Assembly: GCA_029449235.1 (NCBI GenBank)
Contig: JANATG010000004.1
Coordinates: forward strand, 3,063,392-3,127,391
Reading direction: 5' to 3'
Length of the DNA: 64,000 bases
From: Linnemannia schmuckeri
Taxonomy: Eukaryota; Mortierellomycota; Mortierellomycetes; Mortierellales; Mortierellaceae
The position numbers were made by a program, and so were the translations under genes. Positions 12,900-24,900 of the stretch are shown here, one piece after another. Each line of letters opens with the position of its first letter. Within the stretch, counting starts at the first letter, position 1. Under the pieces are notes generated by a model. The model ran no database searches. It saw only the letters and a program-made list of their open reading frames with translations, and was not told where the DNA came from.

Positions 12900-14022
12900 A
12901 TGTCTGAACGTCCTGATGCCCCTTGTAGGTTCTATTCGTCGTCAATTGGTCTTTCTCATCAGCACGACCACCGTGCTGTGCTTTGATTACCTACTCAACG
13001 TAACTTGCACAACTAACGCACGGTCTTTCTTTCCCTTATGCCAATCTCATAATAGCTATTATCTCGTTGCTGGTGTCGTTGCTGTCGATCTCGTTGATGT
13101 CAGTTCTCTTTGGTCGCAAGACCTCAGGCACCTGCTTGGCCAACATCAACTATGCCCGAGGTCTCGTCATCTCGCTCTATGTCGTCTCTTGGCTGTTTAC
13201 AACCATTGCTGCCGTGTTGACATCGACCAACACTGGCAACATCATGTCCTGCACCCTCTCCATCTTTGTCTGCTTGTCGCTGTACGCCGCTTCCAAGATT
13301 ATCATCTACCTCTTTCTCATTGAGAAGGTCTACGTCGTCAGTTCCGTCACCACCACCCGCAAAGATACCATGGTAGGTGACTTCTTGGTTTCATATGTTG
13401 CTTGAGTCTTTCTGTTGAACCTGCCATTAACTCTACATCTCGATTAATGGTTTAATTTTAGCTGTACCGCTTCAACATCTTGTTGTTGACGCCCTATACC
13501 GTCATCCTGGTCCTCATGATCTTGAACCACGTCGCTGTCTTGGACGAGAACGACCAGTGCTTCATTGGTCTCAAGCCTCTCGCCTCAATTGTCCTGATTC
13601 TCTATGACATCTTCATTTCCTGTTGGTTGACTGTCCTCTTCATCCGCCCCCTCATGAGTACCACCTCCGTTCTCCAGGGCCCCAGCAAGGGTAAGCTCCG
13701 TCAAGTCGCCCGTCGCACCCTCATCGGCTCCGTGATTGCTCTTATTCTCAGCTCTGGCAACGTCTTCACCCTCGTCTACTACCGTGGTTACGAAGACTCG
13801 GTCCTCTGCCTTCTCTCGTGCACACTGGACGTGACTTTGAACGCCTGCACGGTCCATTGGGTCACCTCACGTGGCGCACGTAACGGTACTGCTACTGACA
13901 AGGCCAGCCGTGGTATCACCAACCAGAACACTCACCAGATGAACGCCACCACTACCGAAAAGCAGGTGGCCCCCACTGACACCCACATCTCCGTCACCGT
14001 CGAGTCCTACATGGAGCACTAA
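12900..14022 (+). CDS. Seven-span integral membrane protein, unknown function
   Basis: Three exons, 12900-12924, 13056-13372 and 13462-14022, join through GT-AG introns of 131 and 89 bp into 301 codons (300 aa). The first exon encodes only eight residues plus one base, so the start rests on splice-phase agreement and the pyrimidine-rich leader. The product shows a short N-terminus, then seven hydrophobic spans beginning at IISLLVSLLSISL, GLVISLYVVSWLF, CTLSIFVCLSLYAA, FNILLLTPYTVILV, LASIVLILYDIFIS, RTLIGSVIALILSS and VLCLLSCTLDVTL. A polar Ser/Thr-rich C-terminal tail of about 50 residues follows. The topology resembles a G-protein-coupled receptor, but I see no diagnostic family motif, so no function is assigned. 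Confidence 0.82.
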
Positions 14023-14473
14023 ATCCAGGAAAAACCTCCTTCGTGGCATATCCGATTCCCGGCGTTCCCAAGATACTTTGTCATAAACGGAGAATCCTCC
14101 ATTTACTCCGAATAGCTTTCAATAGAAACCCTACTTTTTTTAATGTGCAGTGCGCGCCTCATACTCCACGTCTTCAATAGTAAACCTATATTCCTTTCTT
14201 TTCCCTTTATTTCCGCTGTATGTACATAAGACAATGAAAAGTTTGAAAACGAAAACCAATGCTGCATGCACTTGTCCTATCCCTGGTAGATTGCTCAAAT
14301 GCCTTCTTTTTGTTGTTGTTGACACTGAACCGCCAATTCGGTCCAACCCCACCATTCTGGTTCGCTCCCTTCATCATCTCCACGAGATATGAAGCCGCTG
14401 TAGCCCCGTGCTTTTTCATTTTCCCTTGTGAGAACGCGGTTCTCTCTTTCTCTCCAGCACTGTCCAACTCGAC

Positions 14474-17468
14474 TTAGGCCGTAAGCACGCCCTTTCCGTC
14501 AACAGAGATCAACAGACCGGAGGTCTCAACGGCAGTAGATGTTCCTTCTCCGCTCTCCTTCTCCTGAGTGGACGATCCTTGGCTAAGTCCAGGTGTAGCA
14601 GGAGATACCTCTGTGACAGATGCTGGTGTCACTGATACTGAGTCGATCGTGAGGCTTGGTGTTGCTTCATTGCCGGTAGGAGTGTGAGTTGATGATGGTT
14701 CTGCTTCCCGTGCCAGCTCTTTCCTGATGGTCTCCAGTGTAATATAGCTCTTGAGAAGCCCGGAAGACTTGGCGTCTGTTGTAATCTATGCATGGCAGAG
14801 TTGAAATTATAGTTAGAGCGACTGTGATGACGAGATAGCGTCCTTACAAACTTCACGATCTCGGATTCGAGCATACCTGAAACTCTAAGGAGATCTTTTC
14901 TTTTGCGAGGTCGAGAAACTTGATCAAGCGCTTGCTATTGTCACCATATCATGAGTAAGTGGAGTTGAACGTTAGTAGGAGAACTTGTTGACCAGTCCGT
15001 GCTTTCCATACAGCTGAGCCAAAATGCAGAAGGCCATACCCAATTCCATTGATAGCTTCTACGTTGTCTTTGTCTCTGACCCAAACAGCCAAGCGATCCG
15101 CCTTTGTTCTACGCGATAAAACTATTATGGCAAGTAAGTGATGAACGCTCTATTAGTCCATTCGACCTTGCGATAAAGCCTGTCTAAAAGGCAGCAAGTT
15201 ATTCTGGACAATGTCCTTACCAGCACCACAGATGTCGTCGCCAAGATCCAGTTGCTCGCCGACTAATGCGTAAGCAAGCTCCATCCAGCAGCGATCCAAC
15301 AGCTCGGGGTTCTTTGTCAACAGCGTCACAATCCATCGACCTCCCTAATGATTGTTACAACAGTCACACGTCCGTCTCGTTAGTCTCCTTGAGCATCGAC
15401 AAAAGATGAGCATGAAAGGGCCGTACCACACCATTGAATCGACGGATCTTACGCTAGCGTTAGCAGGATCCTCCCACATGGGCTTGATGCCATCCTTGAA
15501 GAGGTGATAGTTGGCACTGTTCTCGATTTTATGCGGCTTCTCAATCCAATTGAAGTACCTCGCAAATTGCTCCACCTGATGACAATTATGCATCGCAGAA
15601 GTGCAAGTTAGTATCAGCATGCGAGTAAATTACATGTTTTTCTGTTCAATTAACATATTTCATTTTCCAGGCAACAAAAGTCGTTCTATACCGTGGTGAA
15701 GGTGCCCATATCGCGAAGGCCGTTTTCGTAAATGTGCAGAGAAGAGCCTTGTCGGTTGTAACCAGCCGTAGTATCATAGTACAATGTCCTATTGATCAGA
15801 AATGGCATCGCCAAGGAGGTGTTATTATCACATGCGGACGAAATAATTGACCATTGCGACGTTGATAAACCCTGTTCAGCATTGCTGTCAAACTTACCAT
15901 GGATGTTGAAGTGGGTGCTTATCAGCCATTGATGACGAAAGAGCGGATGTCTGCGATGGTGAAGCATAGTCCTGATGATGTGGTGCTCCTGGGTCTTGTG
16001 GGTTCAGAGATGAGCGACGCAAACTGGTCGAGCGATTCATCTGGCCAAGCGAAAAGGGTGCCAGGATAGGAGATGAAAGACCATTTGTTGTCGTTGTCTG
16101 AATGGGTCCATTTGATCCATCGGTGTGAGGAGCCCCGTTATGGGTTGAACCATTGATGTGTCCAGTGGATGCGCCTACCGACACTGGAACTCCCAATCCC
16201 GAGGAAAATGCGTTGTTGTGGCTCGCAGTCCGGCGCATATCAGTAGATTGGGCATGAAGTCCAGGTTGCAGCTTGTTGCTGGGTCCTATGTTGATAGTAG
16301 GCAGGGTCAGCAGATCCGATGAGGAAAGGAAAATAAAATGAAAAAAATGTCCGATAGTTAGATACACTGGTGCACTGTAATAACTCGGCGCTGTGTGTCT
16401 TTTTGCATATCAAGACAGTATCAAGAGGAATCATTGAGGTAAAGGGACGCAGTGCCATTGCACAGGAACGCCCAAAGATCAAATAGTGTTTCCTGCCAAG
16501 GAGCAACTTCCAGAATCCATTTAATAGAAAGCCGTCGAATTATAGGCTCGAGCCATCGTTCCACTCAACGTCGCCATCAAAATGCTGAAATACAGAAGTA
16601 ACGGTGCTGAACACTTGCCTTTGGGCACCAGGTTCGATTGGCTGGAGTGGGTGAGACTGGCAGTCCGTTGAACCTTGATATGAGCCACATGAGGGTTTCC
16701 GCTGGTGGACGAGGGTGGGGCAAAGGCATTCATGGGGTTGCGGCGCTCCTTGTCGGGGGTTCCGGCGGGAACGAGGGCTGGCGACAACTGCAGAGCCGCG
16801 AACTTTTCCTTTGCTTCCTTAGAGTCGGCAAACTTTGCGGCGAGCGCTTCCATATTCAGGGGCTGCTTGGGCACAGAAGTCGACGACAACGACGACGACG
16901 ACACTGGTCCTGTGCCACTGTTGTTAACTCCGTTCCCACCACTTGTATTTCCAGAAGTCGAATGTGTTCCAGAGGCAGTGCTGTTGCCCAGTCCTGAGGA
17001 TGTGGTTGAGAGAGAGATTGAGTTCATTGTCATGGAGGCCTGTCGTACGAACGTGCCAGAGGACCCGAGAATAGGCGAGGAAGAGACGGAGAGCGACTGC
17101 TCACTGTAGGTGCGGTCTTGTCCTGCTGAGGGCACCCTTCTTGATGACGCAATCCATGCACCGGCGGAGGAGCCTGAGGACTGGTATGCAGAGGACGAAG
17201 ATGATGTCGGCTGCACTCTTGGTCGGTCTCCTCCCGTCAATCCTCCTACTGCCCGAAGAGGAGTCATTCCGCTGCTTGTGGTGTGAGAAGAAAGGGATGA
17301 GTCCATTGTGGAAGAATGATCCCTTGTGGACAATGGACTGTTGTTGTTGTTGCTCGGAGCGGGCGAGTTTCGACCTGCGAGCGAGGCTGGGCGCCAGGGT
17401 CCCGGGGCAGGCTTTGAGTTGTCGCTGTTGCCGCTGGCTACAGCGGTATTAGAAGTGTGAGAGGACAT
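14474..17468 (-). CDS. eIF4E-family cap-binding protein, class II (4EHP-like), with long disordered N-terminus
   Basis: Minus-strand exons: 17468-16619, 16285-15898, 15788-15692, 15575-15453, 15344-15221, 15121-15040, 14934-14877, 14785-14474. The joined frame is 678 codons (677 aa), about three times the usual eIF4E length. Residues 1 to about 410 are Ser/Thr/Asn/Pro-rich and presumably disordered. The cap-binding fold follows: HPWTLYYD, DMGTFTTVEQFARYFNWI, LFKDGIKPMWEDPAN (the conserved Trp-Glu that stacks on and holds m7G), GGRWIVTLLTKN, GDDICGAV and KADRLAVWVRDKDN. Where canonical eIF4E has Trp56 this protein has Tyr (HIYENGLRDM), and Trp46 is replaced by Tyr, as in class II/4EHP proteins that mostly repress translation. 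The C-terminal tail of about 110 residues is acidic and Ser/Thr-rich. The first intron has a GC donor (AG|GCAAGT), needed to keep frame. Confidence 0.88.
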
Positions 17469-18739
17469 TGCTGGTTGCGGTTGTGTGTGTCGCTCACTCT
17501 ATGAGGTTCCTAAAGGAGGTCAGTCAGGGGTGATTTCTTTTTTTGAAGAAGGGGTGAGGGTGGTGCGAGTGAAGAAAACGCGCAATGGAGACAAAAAAAG
17601 AAAAAAAAAAACGAGGGCAGGAGGGTGTTGTGATGTCTTGCAGTCCAGGAAAGCAAAGGAGTAGAAAGAGAGGGGGTCGCTTGGATGGAGAACAAGTGGT
17701 AAAAAGGGAATGAAGGCAAGAAAAGTAGTAAGTATAAAAGAGTGTGCGAGAGTATGTCCGGTAAGTGATGGAAACAGGAAGAGAGAGGAAGAGAATGGAG
17801 AAGTCGAAAGGGAAGGGCCTCTCGTTCTTTGTCTCTATCGCTGTGGTTGGCTGAGGTGGGGAAGGAGGAGGTGGTGGTGGTGGTGGGGAGAGGGGTGTGG
17901 GTAGATGTGAGAAAAAAAGTCAAAAATAAAGATTTAGAAAAGACAAGGCAAGGCAAGGATGAGGGAGAAATCACTCCCAATTGGTTCTCTGGATGTATGA
18001 GGCTATTTACATGGATCTAGATCATCAGATTGTGTATAGTAGTGATGGTACACATTACACATTACCACAGAAGAAAAACACAGCACGTTCCTCTCGTCGT
18101 TCTCCATTACAAAAATGCTGTACGGTGTAGATACCACATACAAGTCTCAAAGCATACTCGTCTTCATAGTTCGATCGATCCTTCTCCTTAATGTGAAGCC
18201 AGATGTTGCTACAACGACCGAACAATCAGCCTGTTCGATTCCAGATCAGCGAAGATACATTGCCGAATGCCATCAAGCTTTCATTCTTTGTTAAAGTGAG
18301 GGTACTAGTAAAGAAGCACGGTACGCGTAAAAGGCGCTTATAGTATTATGGTATTCGATGTTGTGTTTGTCGAAGGTGCAATCACGACCTGTTGACGTGT
18401 TCGATTGCAACAACAGTGTGACACGTACTTAAATAACTTGCCGTAGCTGGTTGAGCAAAACTAAATTATGCTACAATTGAACAACCTTACTATCCTTGGG
18501 TGATAATACCTTTCTACGCGTTTTTCTTCTCAACTTGTAGGAAGCCCAGGTATGGAGTTTTCTAATAAACGAATCAGTTGTAAAAGAAAGGGTGGAAACT
18601 AGAAAAAAAAAAGGAAGTGATGGCGTTACACATCTTTCTTGTGCAAGGATGTGAGCATCTCACGACCGCTATATAAGTCCAAGCAAATACAATAAAAGCG
18701 TATTCTAAACTTGAAACGAACCAACCTTGTAAAACGTAC

Positions 18740-19208
18740 TTGTCAGTGGCCATGCTCTCATATGCAAGCAAGGTCGGAGGGTTGTTTTTGTTGAACGAAA
18801 GTGCTTGTGCCATGCGTAGCAATTCATTGGAACAACAGCCACACTTAGAGTTATTAAGGGCATTCAACTTCATTCAGCGCCTTTGGTCTGATCGATCCCT
18901 GGTTGGATTTGAAAAACAAATTCTCGTGTTTCTCTTTTCAATGCTCCATACGGTCCTGTCCTTCCAGCCTCCCACCTTCGACATCAAACCTCAATATAAC
19001 ATCACCATCCCTCAACTGCTGGCTTTCTGCCTTATCAGCATCTCAACAGCCAACACCGTCCGTTTTCTGCACCAACACACACAATCGAGCAACGACATTA
19101 TCGAGGCCATAGTAGGTAAAATCCACAAAACCACTGCTCAAAATAACTGAATCAAGGCTGATTAGGCCACAATAAAAATTTCCTATTCTACCAAAAAAAA
19201 AAAAAAAA
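18740..19208 (+). other. ORF followed by AATAAA and a 16-base A tract, possible retroposed transcript
   Basis: A 136-codon frame (18740-19150) with no recognised domain ends about 20 bases before AATAAA (near 19171), and an uninterrupted run of A follows at 19193-19208. A genomic A run at the cleavage distance from a poly(A) signal is what a reverse-transcribed mRNA leaves. The overlapping minus-strand frame is equally open, so coding status is unclear. Confidence 0.25.
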
Positions 19209-20179
19209 TCTCTTTCCAATACGAATTCATGAATCCTGAAGAGATTTATACCACTACTTGGCTTGGCCTGGCCTAGCCTGTCTTTGAAGAGAGGAACTCG
19301 TGTCTGTAAGGATCTCCTTCGGCGTTTACGTTGTTGCAGTGAGCCTGTTCACAGGGCGCCAGATATCTACTTGTGGCCTTATTAACATTGACAATGACTT
19401 CTCCGCTCAATTATCATCTCATAGTAGTTAGTGCCTTGTGAAAAGATGCGCATAGTTATGCCATCAAAACATCGAAAGAGTTAGTGAGGGGACGAGGAAT
19501 TAAAGTGGACCAGATTGGAAAGGCGAAAGCAATCCAATTCAAAAGTGATAAAGTTGTACTGTGATTAGGGCCTCCCTCTATATACAATCTGTGATCTTGA
19601 CAAGAATGCTCTCTGATTTTTTTCATTTTTATCTTCTCGTCAGGAGAACACACGACTCAACACTCCCACGCTTCTCTCAATAGATACTACTCTTCTCACT
19701 TTTACTTTCATCCTTAACATATCATCACTCGGATTCGCTCCCCATTGTCTAACTCATGGTCGACTATCCTCTCTCCACCACTACAGCCTACACATCTTCT
19801 TCCTTTTAAGCCCATGCACATCATGTACATCAGAAGCCACCCTATGGAACCTTTGCAACAACTACAGTACAGCTGGGGGGTCGTCTGACGCGACATACGC
19901 TGAACCTCACCTCAACATCATTGCTCCCTAGGTCTCAAGACTGGTTTCACATCATTCCCTGGCTTTTGGAGAACAGTTATATTACCGTCTCTCATCTTAG
20001 ACAGCGTGATCCCATATGAATGACAAGGCCAGAAGTAAGCATTAGCAAGCCCCCATATGCCTATGTGCCTGAATGGGAACACTGATTTTTACTTTAAACA
20101 ACAGAGCTCTGGTTGACACTGTCCCCTGTTTTTTTTTCTTCCTCTCCTGCCTTGGTCTTCGCAGTCTGTCATTGGTAAT

Positions 20180-20275
20180 AAATTTTACTGTATTTATTGT
20201 AAAATGGATTCGACCTCGTATTCTCCGACGCTTCCAAGACAACAGGTGGGGACGGCACCGGAGAGTAGAAGAAGG
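20180..20275 (-). pseudogene. Decayed remnant of a gypsy pol 3' end (element A family)
   Basis: The stretch around 20205-20270 matches, base for base over long runs, the pol region of element A just upstream of and into its chromodomain (compare 30178-30250 in the same orientation). Shared text includes ATGGATTCGACCTCGTATTC and a degenerated Pro-rich segment. The frame is broken, and no LTR or other element sequence was recognised around it, so this is a small relic far from the main retroelement block. Confidence 0.65.
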
Positions 20276-21267
20276 ATATATTTATGGCATTCGATCCCCA
20301 AAAGTCAATCATAGTATTATGGATAGGCGTGAATCTTGCTAGGAGATTCTTTTTAAGTAACAAAGTAGACAAGCCACCTATTTGGTCCTGTTCAGGCATT
20401 ATAAATGCTGTTTAGGAAATAGATAAGCAATCCACTATTGAACGATCCGCTATTGTTCCTAAACACAACTAAGAGTCAACAGCAAGGGTGCCCCTGAATA
20501 ACAGGAGCATATCTTAAAAACGGAACGAAAATGAAAGGGGCCATTGGCTGGCAAAACACATGGTGGTCATTGCACTTTTTTACCCCTGCTGCCGCCATTT
20601 TAAGTTTCGGACTTTTGCCACTGGGATGGCTTTCAATCTGGAGACATCGTGTTTGAAAAATAAACAAGTGACCTTTTGAGGTAGTGTGTAAGGATATCAT
20701 GAATGTCGATATTGGTGCCAGTAAAATATTGGACAAAGCTGACCTTTTCTGCTGTGCTCTCTAAGCGGATAGGATGATAAGCTATGGTTTTGGTTATCCA
20801 TCCCCGTTTCGTTTTCTGTCGCCCTTTGTTTGTATTCATGGTGGGGTAGGTTGTCAGCAAATAGAGCTGAATGTTGTTTTCCTTCTTGTTTAGATGGAGA
20901 GATCGATCCATAATCAAATAGCTTCATGTTTATCGCTTGTGCTTCAATTTTTTCCATTTTTTCATTTTTTACGCCACCAATCCCAAACGCGAGAATTTAA
21001 ACGCGCCCTCTCTTGTCCATCACTCTTCACTTCCTTCCTCTGCTTCCTCTTACTCTCTTTCACTACTTCTTACTTCTTCTTGCCTTCTTTCCCCCCATTC
21101 TCTTTCCTCTTCTGATTCTCATTCTCATACACAACGCTCTTCTACTCTCATTGTCCATTTACTCTTGATTACTTTTTCATTCTCTTCTCATCGACATTGA
21201 CAACCATTCGCCACATCACTCTCCCTCCTTCCTCTGGACTGATTGCAACTCCACCAAACGTCATTCC

Positions 21268-21345
21268 AAAAACACAAACACACACACAAACACAAGTACA
21301 CACACGCACATATATACACACACAAACACACACACTTTCATACAT
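21268..21345. repeat. CA-rich microsatellite
   Basis: An interrupted run of CA and CACA units (with ACAAACAC and ATATATACAC variants) about 78 bases long, in the presumed 5' untranslated exon of the gene starting at 21871. Confidence 0.8.
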
Positions 21346-21589
21346 ACACTTCTTTCCAAGGAAAACAACCACAAAATTCTCTACAAGTGCAAAGTAAGTG
21401 TCTTTGTTCTCTGTCACCCTTACCTGTCTGCTTTTGTAATAGTAGCAGAGCGAGGGAATGTGAACACGAAAATGGAGAGAGACAAGAACAAGGGGAAGGA
21501 TAAGAGAATACTAGGAATGAGGAGGAAAGGCAAGAAACGGATGGTGTTTATTATACAGAGAGGTAGGGTATTTATACAAGTACATGAGA

Positions 21590-21711
21590 ATGGTGGCAAC
21601 ACAGGGGATGGTGGCAATACAGGGGATGGTGGCAATACAGGGGATGGTGGTAATACAGGGGATGGTGGCAATACAGGGGATGATGGCAATGCATGAGAAT
21701 GGTGGCAACAT
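21590..21711. repeat. 18-bp minisatellite
   Basis: About seven tandem copies of an 18-bp unit (GATGGTGGCAATACAGGG), with the central copies nearly perfect and the outer ones changed (GAATGGTGGCAACA at both edges). The period is a multiple of three, so all plus frames stay open (Gly-Asn-Thr-Gly-Asp-Gly). It lies inside the proposed 5' untranslated intron (21394-21862) of the next gene. Confidence 0.85.
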
Positions 21712-21870
21712 AGATGATAGTCTATGATACTGTCGCGGCTTTCTAATCATACACACAGCTCTAGTACCATCCTGTTCACCCCAACCTGCTTGTTTAACTC
21801 TCTATTTCTTTCTCTCTCTCCCCTCGCTCTTTATCCTTCTGCCTCAAGAGTCAATATACTAGGCAGGCAT

Positions 21871-24149
21871 ATGATGTTTCCTTCCCTCGCGGTGCTGCCT
21901 GTCAGAAGTGATCCATTTGACAGCCGAGGCGCAAGTCAACTCTGCTACATCGTCGATGCATGCGATGACAAGTTCCAGGACACTGTCTTCTATGGTCACA
22001 GGAACGTTCAGACGATCTATGCTCGCAAGGTCATTCATGCCCCCAACAAACTCCCAGCTCCAATTTGGGTCCGCCAGTCTCGTACAAGGATGAACAAGAA
22101 ATATAGCTACGACCGTGCTCAAGGATATATTGACAGAAGAAACATACATCTTGTCCTTGACCATCTTATGGACGAGGACGATGATGAAGACGATGGTACT
22201 GCCACTTGTCAAGGTTCGTTCTTTTTTTACCACTCACTCACTCAATCTTAGTGAAAAAGTAGCCAAGAGTCTAACCATTAATCTGTCCCGCTCCTTTAAT
22301 ATCAGGAACGCCATCAGTCCAACCTATTGCATTAGCTTCAACACCTGCGCCCGTTGCCGCCCAGCCCATTACCAATAGTGCCCATAGTCTGCACACAGGA
22401 GGATTTGCGTCAATCCATGGACAAGTACATGCAAGCCCCGCTTATACGCCATCCGCTGCACAAGGATCCTCAATAATTAACAGTCAAACCCAGGCGCCTT
22501 ATGGCGCCACGCCCGTTTTCGCACAGCCCGGCGTTAACAGTGGCAGCAGTCTCCTTCCGGGAGCACTCATGCCTGCTGAAAGACAAACACAAGCCAATCC
22601 CGCGCACACGCCAGCCACCGCACCCGGATTCTCCACCACCAACAATCAAGCTTCAAAACCCAATGGTGCCACACCAACTGCTGCCGTCATGGCGTCTCCG
22701 GCTCCCTTTCCTTCTACCTCACAGCCAGGACACGGCATTGTAAAGGCCTCTTCCCCCACTCCCCCCACTCCTCCTACTTCTCCTACTCCTCCTACTCCCC
22801 CCACTCCCCCTACTTCCCCCACTCCCCCCACTCCCCCCACTCCCCCTACTTCCCCCACTCCCCCCACTCCCCCCACTCCCCCTACTCCTCTCACTACCAC
22901 ATTGCCTTCTTCACCTCTCAGCCACTACGCTCCACCCGCAGGAGTTATTATAACAACAGGCAGTGCAACTAAAACCACCACAAATACTGTGCAAGGTCAG
23001 GTCGTTGCAAAAGTGGCTCAACTCTCCATGATCTCAACAGGCGGACCAGCACCCGCCACAACCACTATTCTTGGATCCGTATCCACCACTGCCAGTTGCC
23101 ACCCTAACAATGTAGGAGCTATTTCTGCATTCACCAACGAATCTGGACCCACAGCTTCTCCCAGCAACCGCCTTGACAGCACTGGTGTTGTTATAACCAT
23201 GCCGACTAGTTCCCGGACCATTACATCTGAAAGTAACACCCAAGCCATGGGCATCAGGACATTTGCATCTATCAGCACAGCCAATGCTTCTCCCTCAACC
23301 TTTACAAGTCATCACTGGCTAGAATCGGGAACTCAGCCCCAGGTCTCATGGTTCAATTCGGTCAACGAGCAAGCATCTACCACCGCGTCGACCAACTCGC
23401 CATCAACCGCATCCAGCTTAATATCGTCGGGCCTTCAAGGACAGTCGGCTGCAGCTATCACATCCTCTGTTCGTCGGGCTAGCTCCATAAACAGCAACGT
23501 ATCAACTCCAAGTCTCCATCGATCGGTTCTCTTCGCCGGCCCTCAAACCGGTGTTAAGGAGTACGGCCAACCCGCCTCGACATATGGATTGAGAATCTCT
23601 GCTAGGGATTTTCGGGTCATTCAAGCAGGAAACGCCCAGTCAACACAAGGATTGCACATAACTATGGCTCCCGCAGCCGGAACCTCAGAAAACATCTCAG
23701 GAAATGCTCAATTGACCCGCCATGCCTATTCATCACCGGTCCTTCCAACTAAAGCACCATCCTTCGCCACCGCATCTGAGACTTCCTCCTATTATACCCG
23801 TCACCATTCCAGTTCTGGAGAGCGGTCAAAGTTGGAGTCTATGAAAGACCTAGCACAAGAGCAGTGGATGGCCCAGTTCTACGCTGTGCGAGAAATCAAA
23901 AGGGCGAAGCAGGAGATTGAGATGCAACGAGGGGCAGAGGAGCTGAATGTCATGGCAAAAGAGAGCGAGCTGGCCGCGTGGGAAGCTGCTATCGACTTGG
24001 CATTAGCGCACGAACAAATCAAGGGCCAGGACAATAGAGACTCTAACACCAACTCCGCTTCCTCTACCTCCAGCACCAGCGGAAAGCAGGACCTCCAGAG
24101 CATGTCTTCTCGTATTATAGCCCGTCCTCGCCGACGTGGAACAGTTTAA
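21871..24149 (+). CDS. Unrecognised protein: small N-terminal region, Ser/Thr/Pro-rich middle, C-terminal helix
   Basis: Exons 21871-22213 and 22306-24149 join in phase through a 92-bp GT-AG intron to 729 codons (728 aa). The start is the first of two adjacent Met codons, just after a plausible 5' untranslated intron (donor GTAAGT at 21394, acceptor TAG at 21860-21862). Residues 1 to about 115 look globular (SQLCYIVDACDDKFQDTVFY, YARKVIHAPNKLPAPIWVRQ) and end in an acidic run, DEDDDEDD. Residues about 115-590 are low-complexity Ser/Thr/Ala/Pro with a Pro-Pro-Thr repeat. Residues about 625-700 are Glu/Lys/Ala-rich and likely a long helix or coiled coil (REIKRAKQEIEMQRGAEEL). I do not recognise a family. 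The layout would suit a regulatory or scaffold protein, which is inference only. Confidence 0.7.
22755..22890 (+). repeat. Coding Pro-Pro-Thr/Ser triplet repeat
   Basis: About 15 copies of the 9-bp unit CCCCCCACT and variants (CCTCCTACT, CCCCCTACT, TCCCCCACT) encode alternating Pro-Pro-Thr and Ser-Pro-Thr inside the gene at 21871-24149. Third-position variation shows the copies are not all recent. Confidence 0.85.
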
Positions 24150-24865
24150 CTAATCTTTCTATTTTCGTATTCACCAACATTTTTTTCTTCCTTTTCATTC
24201 TTCTCCTTCTCATCACCGCCATCAACAGCACTTTTTTCATTTTCGCCCTTCACATAACCATCATCATTGATATCTTTCACATCTTTCTGTCACTCTTCAA
24301 AAACAAAAACCAACAAATATTTGAAACCAAAAAAAGTAAAAAAAAGAAAAAAAAAGAAAAAAAAAAAAAAAAAAAAAGAAACAAAAAAAATAGAAAAAAA
24401 AAAAGAAAAACGAAAAAAGAAAAAAAAAAAAAAAAGAAAAAAAAAAAGAAAAATCAACAACACACGCACATTTCACAATTGCATTACTGGGCACTGTCGG
24501 CTATATTTTCTAGCTCCTCCACTTTTTTCATTTGCTTATAGTTCTTAGCTGCTGAAATAAAAAAACTCCTGCAATATTAATAAGTGGTCTGACCTGATAG
24601 CATGGTCATGTATGCATGAGCGGAGAAAGAGTGCATTGTTGGCATTGCTTGAGAAATAATATGAGTCGGAGATGGATAGTGAGCTAAACTGGATATTATC
24701 GCGTTCGCAGGTGAAGATGTATTGTCGTTGCGCCAACAATCCATTTCGTGCCGAAAGAAAGCTCAGCGGTTTTAACAAGCAATGTTGAGCTCAAAGCAAT
24801 ATCTCGCAGTACGCCCGAGCAGTAACGCACTAAAAAAAGAGGCGATTTCGAATGGATAAATCGTG

Positions 24866-24900
<35 letters not shown>

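Larger units (their letters stand above)
17469..21267. other. Intergenic region with possible small unverified exons
   Basis: From 17500 to 17950 the minus strand is pyrimidine-rich and probably holds the leader of the eIF4E-like gene. No complete gene is supported from 18000 to 21267. Two minus-strand stretches look exon-like: codons near 18873-18740 (ending at a GTACGT donor, with an acceptor about 71 bases on and a stop near 18627) and codons near 18212-18047 after a TTGTAG acceptor. Neither gives a protein I recognise. On the plus strand a TATATAAG motif sits at 18670. A decayed retroelement piece lies near 20180-20275 and is listed separately. Confidence 0.4.

Noticed and set aside
17510..17980. 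156-codon Ser/Leu/Pro-rich minus-strand frame before the eIF4E-like start
   Set aside because: Pyrimidine-rich leader DNA gives such frames by composition alone; it fits a 5' untranslated region.
18225..18245. GTTCGATTCC resembling a tRNA B box
   Set aside because: No matching A box, no acceptor or anticodon stem could be paired around it.
21590..21711. Regular repeats that might suggest a CRISPR array
   Set aside because: Units are contiguous 18-bp copies without unique spacers in a eukaryotic genome; it is a minisatellite.
24267..24548. Long Lys-rich and Phe-rich open frames
   Set aside because: They translate an A/AG simple-sequence tract and carry no protein signal.
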